Under the pieces are notes generated by a model, which saw only the letters and a program-made list of their open reading frames with translations, had not been told where the DNA came from and did not search any database. This document shows, piece by piece, positions 34,162-45,459 of a DNA stretch of 64,000 bases (its first letter is position 1; each line of letters begins with the position of its first letter). The stretch is taken from positions 116,879,033 through 116,943,032 of the forward strand of contig NC_081841.1 of assembly GCF_963259705.1 (NCBI RefSeq). The letters run 5' to 3'. Source of the stretch: Myotis daubentonii (taxonomy: Eukaryota; Chordata; Mammalia; Chiroptera; Vespertilionidae). The translations under genes were made by a program, and so were the position numbers.

Positions 34162-34825
34162 TAGAGGCCTGGTGCATGGGTGGGGGCTAGCTGGTTTGCC
34201 CTGAAGGATGTCCTGGATTAGGGTGGGGGTCCTGCTTGGGTGCCTGACCAGCCTGGGTGAGGGGCTGATGACTGTTTTCAGGCTGCCCGCACCCCCTTCA
34301 GGTTGGGGGTCCCCACTGGGGTGCCTGGCCAGCCTGGTTGAGGGGCTGATGGCTGTTTTAAGGCTGCCCGCACCCCCTTCAGGTTGGGGGTCCCCACTGT
34401 GGTGCCTGGCCAGCCTGGATGAGGAACTGAGGGCTGTTTTCAGGCAGGCCAAGCCTGCAACTGAAGCTCCCAGTCTCTTCTTTTTTTCTTTTTCTTTTTT
34501 TATTCTGGGATTTATTTACCTTCTGTAATTGAAACTTTCTTGCGGCTCCAGCTCCAAGGCCAACTGGCTGAAAGCAGGTATCTGGGATTTGTTTAGCTTC
34601 TATAATTGCAACATTGTTGCATCCGGAGCTCAGAGCTAGGCTGTGGCAGCCGGGGAACCTTCGCTTCCTCCATTGCCGGGGCAACCAAGCCTCATGTTCA
34701 CTTCAGCTGCGTGGCTGCCGGCCGCCATCTTTGTTGGAAGTTAATTTGCATATCCTGATGATTAGCTAATGGGAAGCGTAGCGGAGGTATGGTTAATTAC
34801 CATGTTTGTCTATTATTAGATAGGA
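34162..34825 (-). mobile_element. HeliBat Helitron, member 1 of array
   Basis: It starts (5' TC) at 34825, complement of GTTTGTCTATTATTAGATAGGA, and ends at 34162 with the shortened terminus TAGAGGCC. It carries 83 bp type internal repeats around 34215-34440. It is homologous in reverse to 19849-20592. The right flank is T34826. Confidence 0.88.
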
Positions 34826-34888
34826 TTATTGGCTATCTTCCCTACCCTGTAATTTACATCTCTGTGGCTATATTGTAATTACCAATTT

Positions 34889-35063
34889 GGGTGGTCAGTG
34901 GCAACTTAGGTACAAGCTTAAACAAAAGAGGCTTCTTGCCTAACAGTGACATAAATATTTGGGTTATAGAAAGGCATGCCTGTGCAGTGTAGACAGTAAG
35001 ATTGCTGTGTCCTTGCTCAGATTGGCCTTGAACATCTGGTATACTCTGGATAGGGCCCCCACA
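34889..35063 (-). mobile_element. 3' LTR of old endogenous retrovirus, partial
   Basis: It matches about 175 bp of the 5' LTR at the right end (to 42065), including GGTCAGTGGCAACTTAGGTA and the terminal 'gggcccccaca'. Read on the minus strand the LTR starts TGTGGGGGCCC. The U5 side is missing on the left. Confidence 0.75.
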
Positions 35064-36430
35064 TTCCATGCCTTACACTGGTGATTTCTATGGGATCCTC
35101 TGGCCTATCTTCCAGCACCTTGAGCACAGAGTTCACAACAGCAACACAAACTACAACATGTTATAACCAGTACTCCAGCCCCAATAGCAACACTCACAAA
35201 TGCCCAGTGCCTTACTCCTGAGAGTCTATCCCACCAACCTCGGAGGGGGTTATGGGACATGGCTTGTATGGTTCGCACTTCCCTGTTTATCTCTTCCAGG
35301 GCACTGGTTACATTCCCTTGATTGTCAGGTATATATGTACAATATTCTACATGTATGATGACATAGGTGCCTCCTGTGCAGCAGTTAACAAATCTAGTGC
35401 TATTCTATTCTGCAGTGTCACTTTGCACATCTACGTGGTTTCATCTATCATTAGGGTAAGGGCTTGCTGGGTCTGACCCAAGTCTTTAGCTATATTCTCA
35501 GCTAAGGCTGTTACTTATAACTCTACCTTAATTGCTCCTCCTGCAGGAAGGAATACAGCTAAGGAGTAAAACCACCAGGAAGTCAATTTAACACAATGCC
35601 ACCAGTGGTAAACTGAGTCCCAGTTATGGGGAATCTCTTCTAAAGTCTTAAGAATTTTCCCAGGGATATAGGGCCTACCCCAGGTACATCGACCCGACCA
35701 ATTCACAGGGAGGTAAGGACAGCCATACCTTCCACACACCCATAAGTATCCTGAAATCATCATATCTACAGGTTTTGTGCCGCTATAATGCTTTCCATTC
35801 TGTCGCTTCTGAACCTCAACATTAGTAGTTATGTTACAACACAAGTCTGGAGGCAGCCAGCCAACGACTCAATTCTTACTGAGTCACTGCTGCTCTACAC
35901 ACGTGTCTGCAGGGTCTCTTAATTCTACTTGTTCTCCTAGCAACCACCCCCAACCATTCCACACTGTATAACCAATAAAGGGGCGAGTATTGAGGTGGTC
36001 CCACCAGATCAGAGTCTTTATGGCTTGGTACACAGAATCCCAGGAGATGTTGTTGAAGTCTTGGTCAGTTAACCATGTCCAATTGGCAGTGGTGGCCAGA
36101 TGGATGTGCCATGGAAATCCACCGGCCACTCCTGGGGGAATTTCTGTGCACACCCAACAATGGGAGACATTATGCATCGAGCATAGGTGTGTGCCCACAA
36201 CACTACGCTGTTAGCCAAGCTTGCCCTGATCAAAGAGACAAAAGAGAAACTGAAACCATCATAGAGAGATCACAGCCTTCTGGAAAGATGCAAGCAACTG
36301 TGTCTCTTCTAGACAGCACTGTGACTGGAATCAGAGGACAACCTGGCCAGTGATACCAAGTGGGATCTCCCTCTTCATAGGGGCCCGGTTTCACAAGGGA
36401 AGCTATGGGAAATCTGAGCACTGGTCAGAG
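35064..36430 (-). pseudogene. Endogenous retrovirus env-like remnant
   Basis: Between the integrase and the 3' LTR the minus strand has several open pieces in env position: 36230-36421, 35884-36198 (surface-type, Trp/Cys-rich) and 35515-35844, which ends with a hydrophobic AVFLPAGGA stretch as expected at a fusion-peptide-like start. A hydrophobic segment plus Cys cluster near 35110-35250 could be the membrane anchor. Stops and frame changes interrupt it throughout, so no envelope protein can be made. Assignment is by position and composition, with no database match. Confidence 0.6.
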
Positions 36431-37394
36431 GGGAATAGTGTAAGTCCCCTTTAACAATGTATCCCTCCTATGCTTTCTGGCTTGGACTTGCACTGTTACT
36501 GGCCAGGGCTGGATCAAAGGGTGCAACTGGAACTTGTAGTCGTACCCAATTCCCCAGGGCCCTTCCCCAGTAACAGTCCATGGCCAGGTCCACACTGCCT
36601 CATTCCCCTCTGCCAAGTGGGCAGGTGTGTAGGCAGCAGCAAAGTTTCCAGATGGGTGTACCTTGGGGCGCAATAGTTCATTTGTTGTTTTCACCTGCAT
36701 ATGCAGCGTCTGAGGATACCTCCGCATCACTAACTCAAAGGGAGAAGCACTGGATGTTCATTCAATCATCTAGCCCAACTTTTTAGGCTAGATGGGTCCA
36801 CCCCTAGGCAGAGCTTGTCTTTTACCAGGCCATTATACTGTTCAATCACCCCAGCAGCTTGGGGATTATATGGAACGTGAAACTGCCAAGCTATATCCTG
36901 GGCCTTGACCCAGCTCTGTACCTTCTTCCCTGTGAAATGGGTTCCATTATCACTTACTATGCTAAGGGGTCACTCATAGGTGGCCCCCAAGTGTTCCAAA
37001 CCATGGACAACTGTCCATTGGGTGGCCTCTCTTGCAGGGTGAGCAAAAAGGAGGCAGGTGGCAGTCAGGGCATAGTTAAAACCCTAGTCCAGAGGGAGAG
37101 GCCCAATGAAATCCACCTGCCAATGTTGGAGAGGGGTCCCTCCTCTGAGGACATGGCCCTTCTTCCCCGGAGGCCATATCGATGGGGCAGGGGGAAGGTG
37201 TCTGAGCACAGCAGGGACAACCTCGTACTGCAGCGAGGGGTTCCCCTGTGGATAAGGCCAGGCTCCACCTCTCAGCCACCTGCATCATTGTCTGTGGTCC
37301 CACCTGCCCTAGTTTCCAATGGAGCCACCAAGTCCAATCTTCAGGGAAAGGTACTACCTCCCAAACCCTTGCCAAGGCATCTGCCTCATTGTTC
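36431..37394 (-). pseudogene. Retroviral integrase and end of RNase H, old ERV
   Basis: Minus-strand pieces show the RNase H end (PGNNEADALAR at about 37394-37360), a zinc-binding region (WWLHWKLGQVGPQTMMQV then CPCCAQ, about 37330-37200), and the catalytic-core end (PYNPQAAGVIEQYNGLVKDK, about 36880-36820). Further pol or env-leader text follows to 36425. Several stops are present. It is separated from the rest of pol by LTR A at 37401-38212. Confidence 0.8.
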
Positions 37395-37400
37395 CCAGGG

Positions 37401-38212
37401 TGCCGGGGTCCAGCCCCAGCGGGTCCAGGGGTCCCCAAAGGTGTGGATGGAGTCGGCGAAGAAGGAATGACACGGAGATAGCGTTCAGTTGATCAGCAGC
37501 CTAGCCAGGATCTCCAGCCAGGATCTCCAGCCAAGTTCTGGTCTGGATCTCCAGAGAGGTTCTGCTTAGGATCTCCAGCCAGGTTCTGTAGCCATGTTCC
37601 CTCGCTAGGTTCTCCAGCCAGGTTCTGTCCAGGTTCTCCAGCCAGGTTCAGTCACCAGGTTCTAGTCAGGTTCTCTTGCCAATTTCTGTAGTCAGGTTCA
37701 GTCCAGGATCTTTTGCCATGTTCTCTCGCTAGGTTCTGTCTCTAGGTTCTGAGGCCAGTTTCTGTCCAGGACCTTTTGCCATGTTCTCTCCAGCGAAGTT
37801 CTTCTGTCTCTAGAGAACGTTCTGTGTAGGTTCTGTGCCTAGGTTCTGAGTGTAGGTTCTGTGTTCTGAGTTCTGTCTTGTTACATCTGTATTTATACCA
37901 GTTGATTCCAATCCTATCAATCTCTATTCCAAATGTTAGGGCGTTTCTTATCTCCATTCCAGGGAGTAAAGATTATGTAGCTTAAGCATGATTGTTCGTA
38001 GTTAAAGTGATTAATTACCCGCCTGGCACTTAGTTGAGGGGTTTTATTCCCTCCCTAACTTCAGGGAAAAATCCCTACCTGGGGATTCAACCTTTCTCGG
38101 AGAGGTGACCTTGGTTAAAACACAGCGCCAAGAAGGTGAGCAAACATATTAAGAACCATATGCCATATATGCCAGGTCCCTTGAAACAGCAAGGATGGAC
38201 CGGCTCCCGGCA
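37401..38212 (-). mobile_element. Younger solo LTR 'A' inserted in the old ERV pol
   Basis: The 812 bp element has TG...CA ends on both strands (TGCCGGGGTCC on plus at 37401, TGCCGGGAGCCGG on minus at 38212). The 6 bp target-site duplication CCAGGG is at 37395-37400 and 38213-38218. The 6 bp size suits a betaretrovirus-like (class II) integrase. The left half contains an array of 'aggttctgtc/ctccagcc' short repeats and is about 90 bp longer than in LTRs B and C. It splits the RNase H coding region of the old ERV. Confidence 0.9.
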
Positions 38213-38218
38213 CCAGGG

Positions 38219-40500
38219 GCTAACAATGGTCGATGGCCACTCAAATGATATATTGTTGCCTTTTTGGAAGTCCCTACTTTCCATATATCCTTTCACATTT
38301 CCTGTCCCCACACGGGACGGTGTCCTACCAGCCACTGTTGCTTGTGCGATTGTGGCAACCACAAAGTCAAGCCTTTAAAGATAGCCCAGCTGCCTGTTAC
38401 AATGATCAAAGGGCCAGGCTCCTTTGTCAACACCATCCAGACTGCTCTTGGTTCAGTCCATTGGCTACTTTGCCCAGTACCAGAATCAAATGACAGTTTG
38501 TCTGTATTTAAATGGACAGCCACTGCTGTACATGTAGCAGTGCTCCCCCTACTTGATCCGTCTGTGTACCACATGGTCTCTGGGAGAGATAGCATAGCTT
38601 CTCGGAATGGACTAGGGCAGGGGTGGGCAAACTTTTTGACTCGAGGGCCACAATGGGTTCTTAAACTGGACCGGAGGGCCGAAACAAAAGCATGGATGGA
38701 GTGTTTGTGTGAACTAATATAAATTCAAAGTAAACATCATTACATAAAAGGGTACGGTCTTTTTTTTATTTTAGTTTTATTCATTTCAAACGGGCCGGGC
38801 TGTAGTTTGCCCACGGCTGGACTAGGGAGTACCTCCTCTATAGGAGTTTCATCCCTTGACAGGATCTCATATGTCACAGGACCCAACAGGGTTTGCAATT
38901 TCTGTGACAGAGGCCTGGTACTCACCACTGCCCTCTGTTCCAAATAGGCCTCCATTTTGCTAAAGTTGGGGTTTGTGCCACTCTCAACTTGGGTGTGGTC
39001 ACCCAAGATCTAAGCCACTGGCTATAGGATAGGCAGTCTTCACAAGCCGAGCACCTTACTTTGTGTTGTGATTGCCTCACAGGCCTACAGGGCTACATAA
39101 ATGGCAGCCAACTGCATCTCACTGAGGATGTACTGACACTTGGCCCCTTTGCACAGCTGAGACCAGAACCCAATAGGCACCCTTCTCTGCCCATGCTATT
39201 GCCATAGATCCCAACCAAACCCTGATGGAGTAACAGTTATGTCCAACTGGAATGGTTGTGTTAGATCTACAACCTGAAAGCTTTGGGTTTCTTGGTAATG
39301 AGAAAGGCCTCCTCAACTTCTGGAGTCTAGTGCCATGTCACCCCTGTTCCAGAATAACAGGTACAAGGGCCACAAAAGTTGTGCCAGATGGGGATGAACA
39401 CTCACCAATACCCTAAAAGACAACATAGGCCTGTAACTTTCACTGTTGTAGGTCGGGGAAAAGCCTGCACTTTGTCAATAACTGCCTCAGGTATCACCTT
39501 GGTCTTACTAGACCAGACAACTCCCAAGAATTTGACAGACAAGCCAGGTTCCTGGACCTTGGCAGTCATTAACCACCCATACCCATGAGTTCAATGCCTG
39601 CCATAGGCTACTGGAAGCTGTATTCAAATCTGCAAAAGAATCAGAAGTTAGCATGATATCATCAATATAATGGAACATTGTCACTGTAGGAGGCTTGCCC
39701 TAGGTGGCTAAATCTTGTGCCACCAGACCATGACAGATGGTAGGGCTGTGTAAATATCCTTGAGGGAGAAAACAAAAGTCCACTGTCAACCTTCCCACAT
39801 AAAAGCAAACTGTTCCTAACTCCAGGCCTATATCTATGGAAAAGAAAGCATTAGCCAAATCCACCACATAGTGGAATCACCCTAACAACATAGTTAGGTG
39901 ATTGATCAGATCTGTTATAGCCGGAATTGTGGAATGTAATGGGTAGTCACTTTATTCAGTTCTCTGTAATCCACAGTCATTCACAAGGTGCCGTCAGGCT
40001 ACTTCACTGGCCATACTGGACAATGTAGGGGCTGTGCGTGGGCCAGATGATCTTTGCCTTCTCCAGCTGCAATATCTTCTGATTTCCTCTTGACCTCCTG
40101 GGAGGAGGTACTGCCACACCCACACCACCTGGCAGGGATTAGGCAGTGTCACCACCATGTGATGTAGGTGCCCCCTTGTGGTAGGCTTTACCACACACAC
40201 CCATAGGTGGAATTCACCCTGGGTCATTGCAATTGTTAACCCTTTTAGCACGTCCACTCCCAAGATGTATTCTGGTATGGGAGATATATACACAGTATAG
40301 GCCTTTCAGCGGAAGGCGGCCAATACTCAGTGTCAAGGTTGCCTGCCATACATGAACAGTTCTGCCTCCATATCTGTCTGTATATCTGTCAGGGTTACAA
40401 TACAGTAAACTGTAGTCTGCAACCATATCAACCAGTGCCAACATACATTGCATGTTGCAGGGATGGGGGTGGGGAGGGGAGAACCAATATATTGTGAGTT
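38219..40500 (-). pseudogene. Old ERV pro-pol: protease, RT, first part of RNase H
   Basis: Read leftward: a protease relic (ALVDMVADYS at about 40413-40445, where Thr-Gly of the active site is lost, and ILGVDVLKGL near 40250), RT with the active-site box YIDD in FHYIDDIM (39654-39675), then RNase H with MWYTDGSSRG (about 38550-38575) and the Glu in QWTEPRAVW. Stops occur throughout and a hAT (38618-38819) interrupts the connection region. The YIDDIM form recalls class III (ERV-L-like) polymerases, a tentative call from memory. Confidence 0.8.
38618..38819 (+). mobile_element. Non-autonomous hAT element in ERV pol
   Basis: It has the same family termini as 5682-5895 (CAGGGGTGGGCAAACT ... GCCCACGGCTG) and a perfect 8 bp duplication GACTAGGG (38610-38617 and 38820-38827). 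Confidence 0.93.
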
Positions 40501-41460
40501 CAACATACAGCCGCCAGTCCTCCGGGTCCCCTCTCCTGACTGGGTTCCTTGGCCTGTTCCTCAGTCTAGGACATTAAGCTCCTCCTCCTCAGGGGAATTT
40601 AAATAGTCCTAGAGGCATACTGGTCTAGGGCAGTGGTCGGCAAACTGCGGCTCGCGAGCCACATGCGGCTCTTTGGTCCCTTGAATGTGGCTCTTCCACA
40701 AAATACCACGTGCGGGCGCGCATGTACAGTGCGATTGAAACTTCATGGCCCATGCGCAGAAGTCGGTATTTTGTGGAAGAGCCACACTCAAGGGGCCAAA
40801 GAGCCGCATGTGGCTCGCGAGCAGCAGTTTGCGACCACTGGTGGAACTGCCTTTCTTCGGTAGCTTCTGGAAATGCTTTCCTACCAGTAATTGCCTCCAC
40901 AAGGCCAGCAGCACATCATTAGGCTGCTGACCTATCTTCTCTTTCCTAACCCCTGTAGCCAGCAGCTCCACCCACATTTGCGTGTGGGAGATTTTCACAG
41001 GTTCTGTCCCCACCACTTTTCTGGATCCCGAGCCCGTGGTCTTAGGCACTGCCTTATGTACCGTAGGCTTTTGCACAGTGATGGGTTTCGCTATTCCCTT
41101 TTATCATCACTTGGCTTTCACATCCCCCAAGCTGGCCATGGCTGTAATTATCTCATGTATACAGTGGTTTACGAAAAGGGTCAAAATAGCTGCCAGCCAC
41201 CCAAAAGCTGCTGGAAGGGCTGCAGCGAGAATCAAGTCTTTCCTATGCATCAAAAAATGCTCATCATCAGGACCACAAGTATTCAAGTTAAACATGGCTT
41301 GTTTCGTGCCCATTTCCTGTATCACTTGCACTAAATCTACATTCATAGTCCATTTACTCATGGTTTCTGGCAATTCTCCGGCATCCTGCCAAATGCTTCG
41401 AGATGCCACCATTAACCAATCCATCAGGGAGTGATCTCCCTGTCTGACTCCCAAACAGTG
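40501..41460 (-). pseudogene. Old ERV gag remnant
   Basis: The minus strand holds a 115-codon frame (41107-41454, with RQGDHSLMDWLMVA and GPDDEHF) and a further frame to about 40609 that runs through the hAT-like MITE. Position between the 5' LTR and protease supports gag. No zinc knuckle (CX2CX4HX4C) is visible. Confidence 0.6.
40631..40840. mobile_element. Palindromic hAT-like MITE in gag
   Basis: The 210 bp element starts CAGTGGTCGGCAAACTGCGG and ends GTTTGCGACCACTG. The two halves (40641-40710 and 40765-40830) are inverted repeats of one another, including CTCGCGAGCCACATGCGGCT, so single strands would fold into a long hairpin. No clean 8 bp duplication was found. Confidence 0.8.
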
Positions 41461-41749
41461 ACTGATCTGCAGTCACTGCCGCAAAGAGGGATGGGTCATT
41501 ATTGAGGCTAACTTCTCCATCTTGGCTGGAGATAGCTCTCTCAGTGTTGCAGTTTCAAGGCATTAGGAGCAACCAGTCTACCTGCCTGACAACCTTCTAC
41601 TGGTCTTTGGGGATTGTGCCCATCAAGGGCAACAAAGCCTTCTCTAATGCCTTAACTTACTCCCAATCTTCCAAGGCATCAGGACCACTGCTACCAGATA
41701 CCATAAACCAGTCAGAGGCCACATGTCCTCCAATGGGATAGATGGGGTA

Positions 41750-42065
41750 CTTACCCCAGAATCCTGCCCACTACTACACCAAGTTCCTCAGCCAGGGACT
41801 TGACCCTTCTGGGGGCAGGAAATTGGAAGAACACTCAGGTGCAAGCAGACAAGTGGAACATGCTTTATTACAACAAAACAGCCAACAACTGGCTGGTCAG
41901 TGGCAACTTAGGTACAAGCTCAAACAAAAGAGGCTTTTTTCCAAATAGTAACATCAGTATTTGGGTTATAGAAAGGCACGCCTATGCAGTGTATACAGTA
42001 AGATTGCTGTGTCCTTGCTCAGATTGGTCTTGAACATCCAGCGTACTTTGGACAGGGCCCCCACA
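41750..42065 (-). mobile_element. 5' LTR of old endogenous retrovirus
   Basis: It shares about 175 bp with the 3' LTR (34889-35063) and starts TGTGGGGGCCC on the minus strand at 42065. The left limit is uncertain; the complement of an AATAAA signal is near 41863. L1 sequence begins at 42066, so the ERV inserted next to or into that L1. Confidence 0.7.
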
Positions 42066-42448
42066 CCAGGTTATGTCAGTTTTCAGTTTTCAATCATTAT
42101 TTATTCAAATAGGTTTTCAATCCCTTTCTCTTTCTTTTCTCCTTCTGGTTCCCCTGTGATGCAAATGTTGTTATTCTTTATCTTGTCCTAGACATCCCCT
42201 AAACTACTCTCATTTTGTAAAATTCTTTTTTCTGTTCTGATTGGGAGTTTTCTGTTACCTTTTATTCTGAATCGCCGATTCAATCCTCTGCTTCATACAA
42301 CCTACTGCTTATTCCTTCTGGTGTATTCTTAATACGCTTACTATCTCTTTTTTTTAAGTTCCCAATGAGCTCATTCATTCTTTCTCTAAGTTCCTTGAGC
42401 ATCCTTATAACCATTATTTTGGATTCTGTATCTGGTATATTCCATTTT
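42066..42448 (-). mobile_element. L1 ORF1 fragment (unit 1 copy)
   Basis: Antisense L1 ORF1 text (e.g. 42280-42486 strand minus, MVIRMLKELRERMNELI). The same text recurs at 47025-47407, and the rest of this L1 continues at 48131 beyond LTR C. Confidence 0.8.
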
Positions 42449-43171
42449 TGCTGGGGTCCAACCCCAGCAGGTCCAGGGGTTCCCAAATGTGTAGACGGAG
42501 TCGGCGAAGAAGGAATGACACGGAGACAGTGTTCAGTTGATCAGCAGCCTAGCCAGGATCTCTAGCCAAGTTCTGGTCTGGATCTCCAGAGAAGTTCTGC
42601 TTCAGATCTCCAGCCAGGTTCAGTCACCAGGTTCTAGTCAGGTTCTCTTGCCATGTTCTATAGTCAGGTTCAGTCCAGGATCTATTGCCATGTTCTCTCC
42701 AGCAAAGTTCTTCTGTCTCCAGGCTCCGTGTAGGTTCTGTCTTCTGAATTCTGTGTTCTGAGTTCTGTCTCACTTGGTCCTGTCTTCCAAGCCCTGTGTT
42801 CTCAGTTCTGTGTTCTAAATTCTGTCTATTGTTGTCTTGTTACATCTGTATTTATACCAGTTGATTCCAATCCTATCAATCTCTATTCCAAATGTTAGGG
42901 CGTTTCTTATCTCCATTCCAGGGAGTAAAGATTATGTAGCTTAAGCATGATTGTTCGTAGTTAAAGTGATTAATTACCCGCCTGGCACTTAGTTGAGGGG
43001 TTTTATTCCCTCCCTAACTTCAGGGAAAAATCCCTACCTGGGGATTCAACCTTTCTCGGAGAGGTGACCTTGGTTAAAACACAGCGCCAAGAAGGTGAGC
43101 AAACATATTAAGAACCATATGCCATATATGCCAGGTCCCTTGAAACAGCAAGGATGGACCGGCTCCCGGCA
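42449..43171 (-). mobile_element. Hybrid LTR 'B' at the duplication junction
   Basis: The 723 bp LTR has TG...CA ends. Its left flank is CATTTT (as LTR C) but its right flank is CCAGGG (as LTR A), so it has no matching duplication of its own. Positions 42449-42832 follow LTR C at every difference seen (for example TGCTGGGG versus TGCCGGGG in A). Positions 42867-43171 follow LTR A at all of about 12 sites where A and C differ. The switch lies in the 34 bp shared stretch 42833-42866. Confidence 0.95.
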
Positions 43172-43177
43172 CCAGGG

Positions 43178-45459
43178 GCTAACAATGGTCGATGGCCACT
43201 CAAATGATATATTGTTGCCTTTTTGGAAGTCCCTACTTTCCATATATCCTTTCACATTTCCTGTCCCCACACGGGACGGTGTCCTACCAGCCACTGTTGC
43301 TTGTGCGATTGTGGCAACCACAAAGTCAAGCCTTTAAAGATAGCCCAGCTGCCTGTTACAATGATCAAAGGGCCAGGCTCCTTTGTCAACACCATCCAGA
43401 CTGCTCTTGGTTCAGTCCATTGGCTACTTTGCCCAGTACCAGAATCAAATGACAGTTTGTCTGTATTTAAATGGACAGCCACTGCTGTACATGTAGCAGT
43501 GCTCCCCCTACTTGATCCGTCTGTGTACCACATGGTCTCTGGGAGAGATAGCATAGCTTCTCGGAATGGACTAGGGCAGGGGTGGGCAAACTTTTTGACT
43601 CGAGGGCCACAATGGGTTCTTAAACTGGACCGGAGGGCCGAAACAAAAGCATGGATGGAGTGTTTGTGTGAACTAATATAAATTCAAAGTAAACATCATT
43701 ACATAAAAGGGTACGGTCTTTTTTTTATTTTAGTTTTATTCATTTCAAACGGGCCGGGCTGTAGTTTGCCCACGGCTGGACTAGGGAGTACCTCCTCTAT
43801 AGGAGTTTCATCCCTTGACAGGATCTCATATGTCACAGGACCCAACAGGGTTTGCAATTTCTGTGACAGAGGCCTGGTACTCACCACTGCCCTCTGTTCC
43901 AAATAGGCCTCCATTTTGCTAAAGTTGGGGTTTGTGCCACTCTCAACTTGGGTGTGGTCACCCAAGATCTAAGCCACTGGCTATAGGATAGGCAGTCTTC
44001 ACAAGCCGAGCACCTTACTTTGTGTTGTGATTGCCTCACAGGCCTACAGGGCTACATAAATGGCAGCCAACTGCATCTCACTGAGGATGTACTGACACTT
44101 GGCCCCTTTGCACAGCTGAGACCAGAACCCAATAGGCACCCTTCTCTGCCCATGCTATTGCCATAGATCCCAACCAAACCCTGATGGAGTAACAGTTATG
44201 TCCAACTGGAATGGTTGTGTTAGATCTACAACCTGAAAGCTTTGGGTTTCTTGGTAATGAGAAAGGCCTCCTCAACTTCTGGAGTCTAGTGCCATGTCAC
44301 CCCTGTTCCAGAATAACAGGTACAAGGGCCACAAAAGTTGTGCCAGATGGGGATGAACACTCACCAATACCCTAAAAGACAACATAGGCCTGTAACTTTC
44401 ACTGTTGTAGGTCGGGGAAAAGCCTGCACTTTGTCAATAACTGCCTCAGGTATCACCTTGGTCTTACTAGACCAGACAACTCCCAAGAATTTGACAGACA
44501 AGCCAGGTTCCTGGACCTTGGCAGTCATTAACCACCCATACCCATGAGTTCAATGCCTGCCATAGGCTACTGGAAGCTGTATTCAAATCTGCAAAAGAAT
44601 CAGAAGTTAGCATGATATCATCAATATAATGGAACATTGTCACTGTAGGAGGCTTGCCCTAGGTGGCTAAATCTTGTGCCACCAGACCATGACAGATGGT
44701 AGGGCTGTGTAAATATCCTTGAGGGAGAAAACAAAAGTCCACTGTCAACCTTCCCACATAAAAGCAAACTGTTCCTAACTCCAGGCCTATATCTATGGAA
44801 AAGAAAGCATTAGCCAAATCCACCACATAGTGGAATCACCCTAACAACATAGTTAGGTGATTGATCAGATCTGTTATAGCCGGAATTGTGGAATGTAATG
44901 GGTAGTCACTTTATTCAGTTCTCTGTAATCCACAGTCATTCACAAGGTGCCGTCAGGCTACTTCACTGGCCATACTGGACAATGTAGGGGCTGTGCGTGG
45001 GCCAGATGATCTTTGCCTTCTCCAGCTGCAATATCTTCTGATTTCCTCTTGACCTCCTGGGAGGAGGTACTGCCACACCCACACCACCTGGCAGGGATTA
45101 GGCAGTGTCACCACCATGTGATGTAGGTGCCCCCTTGTGGTAGGCTTTACCACACACACCCATAGGTGGAATTCACCCTGGGTCATTGCAATTGTTAACC
45201 CTTTTAGCACGTCCACTCCCAAGATGTATTCTGGTATGGGAGATATATACACAGTATAGGCCTTTCAGCGGAAGGCGGCCAATACTCAGTGTCAAGGTTG
45301 CCTGCCATACATGAACAGTTCTGCCTCCATATCTGTCTGTATATCTGTCAGGGTTACAATACAGTAAACTGTAGTCTGCAACCATATCAACCAGTGCCAA
45401 CATACATTGCATGTTGCAGGGATGGGGGTGGGGAGGGGAGAACCAATATATTGTGAGTT
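43178..45459 (-). pseudogene. Old ERV pro-pol, duplicate copy
   Basis: Copy of 38219-40500 shifted by 4,959 bp with the same breaks; the YIDD box is at 44613-44634 and WYTDGSS near 43515. It is cut off at LTR B, so the last part of RNase H and the integrase are absent from this copy. Confidence 0.85.
43577..43778 (+). mobile_element. Non-autonomous hAT element, duplicate copy
   Basis: Copy of 38618-38819 with the same GACTAGGG flanks; present by segmental duplication, not by a new insertion. Confidence 0.93.

Larger units (their letters stand above)
37874..42832. repeat. Tandem duplication, unit 1 (4,959 bp)
   Basis: Every feature from the right part of LTR A through old ERV pol, gag, 5' LTR and the L1 piece to the left part of LTR B recurs at +4,959 bp. 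I saw no difference in the stretches compared, and all open frames recur with identical translations. Unit limits are placed at the crossover interval. Confidence 0.93.

Noticed and set aside
36859..37470. A 203-codon plus-strand frame
   Set aside because: It is antisense to the retroviral integrase and enters LTR A; a shadow of the ERV.
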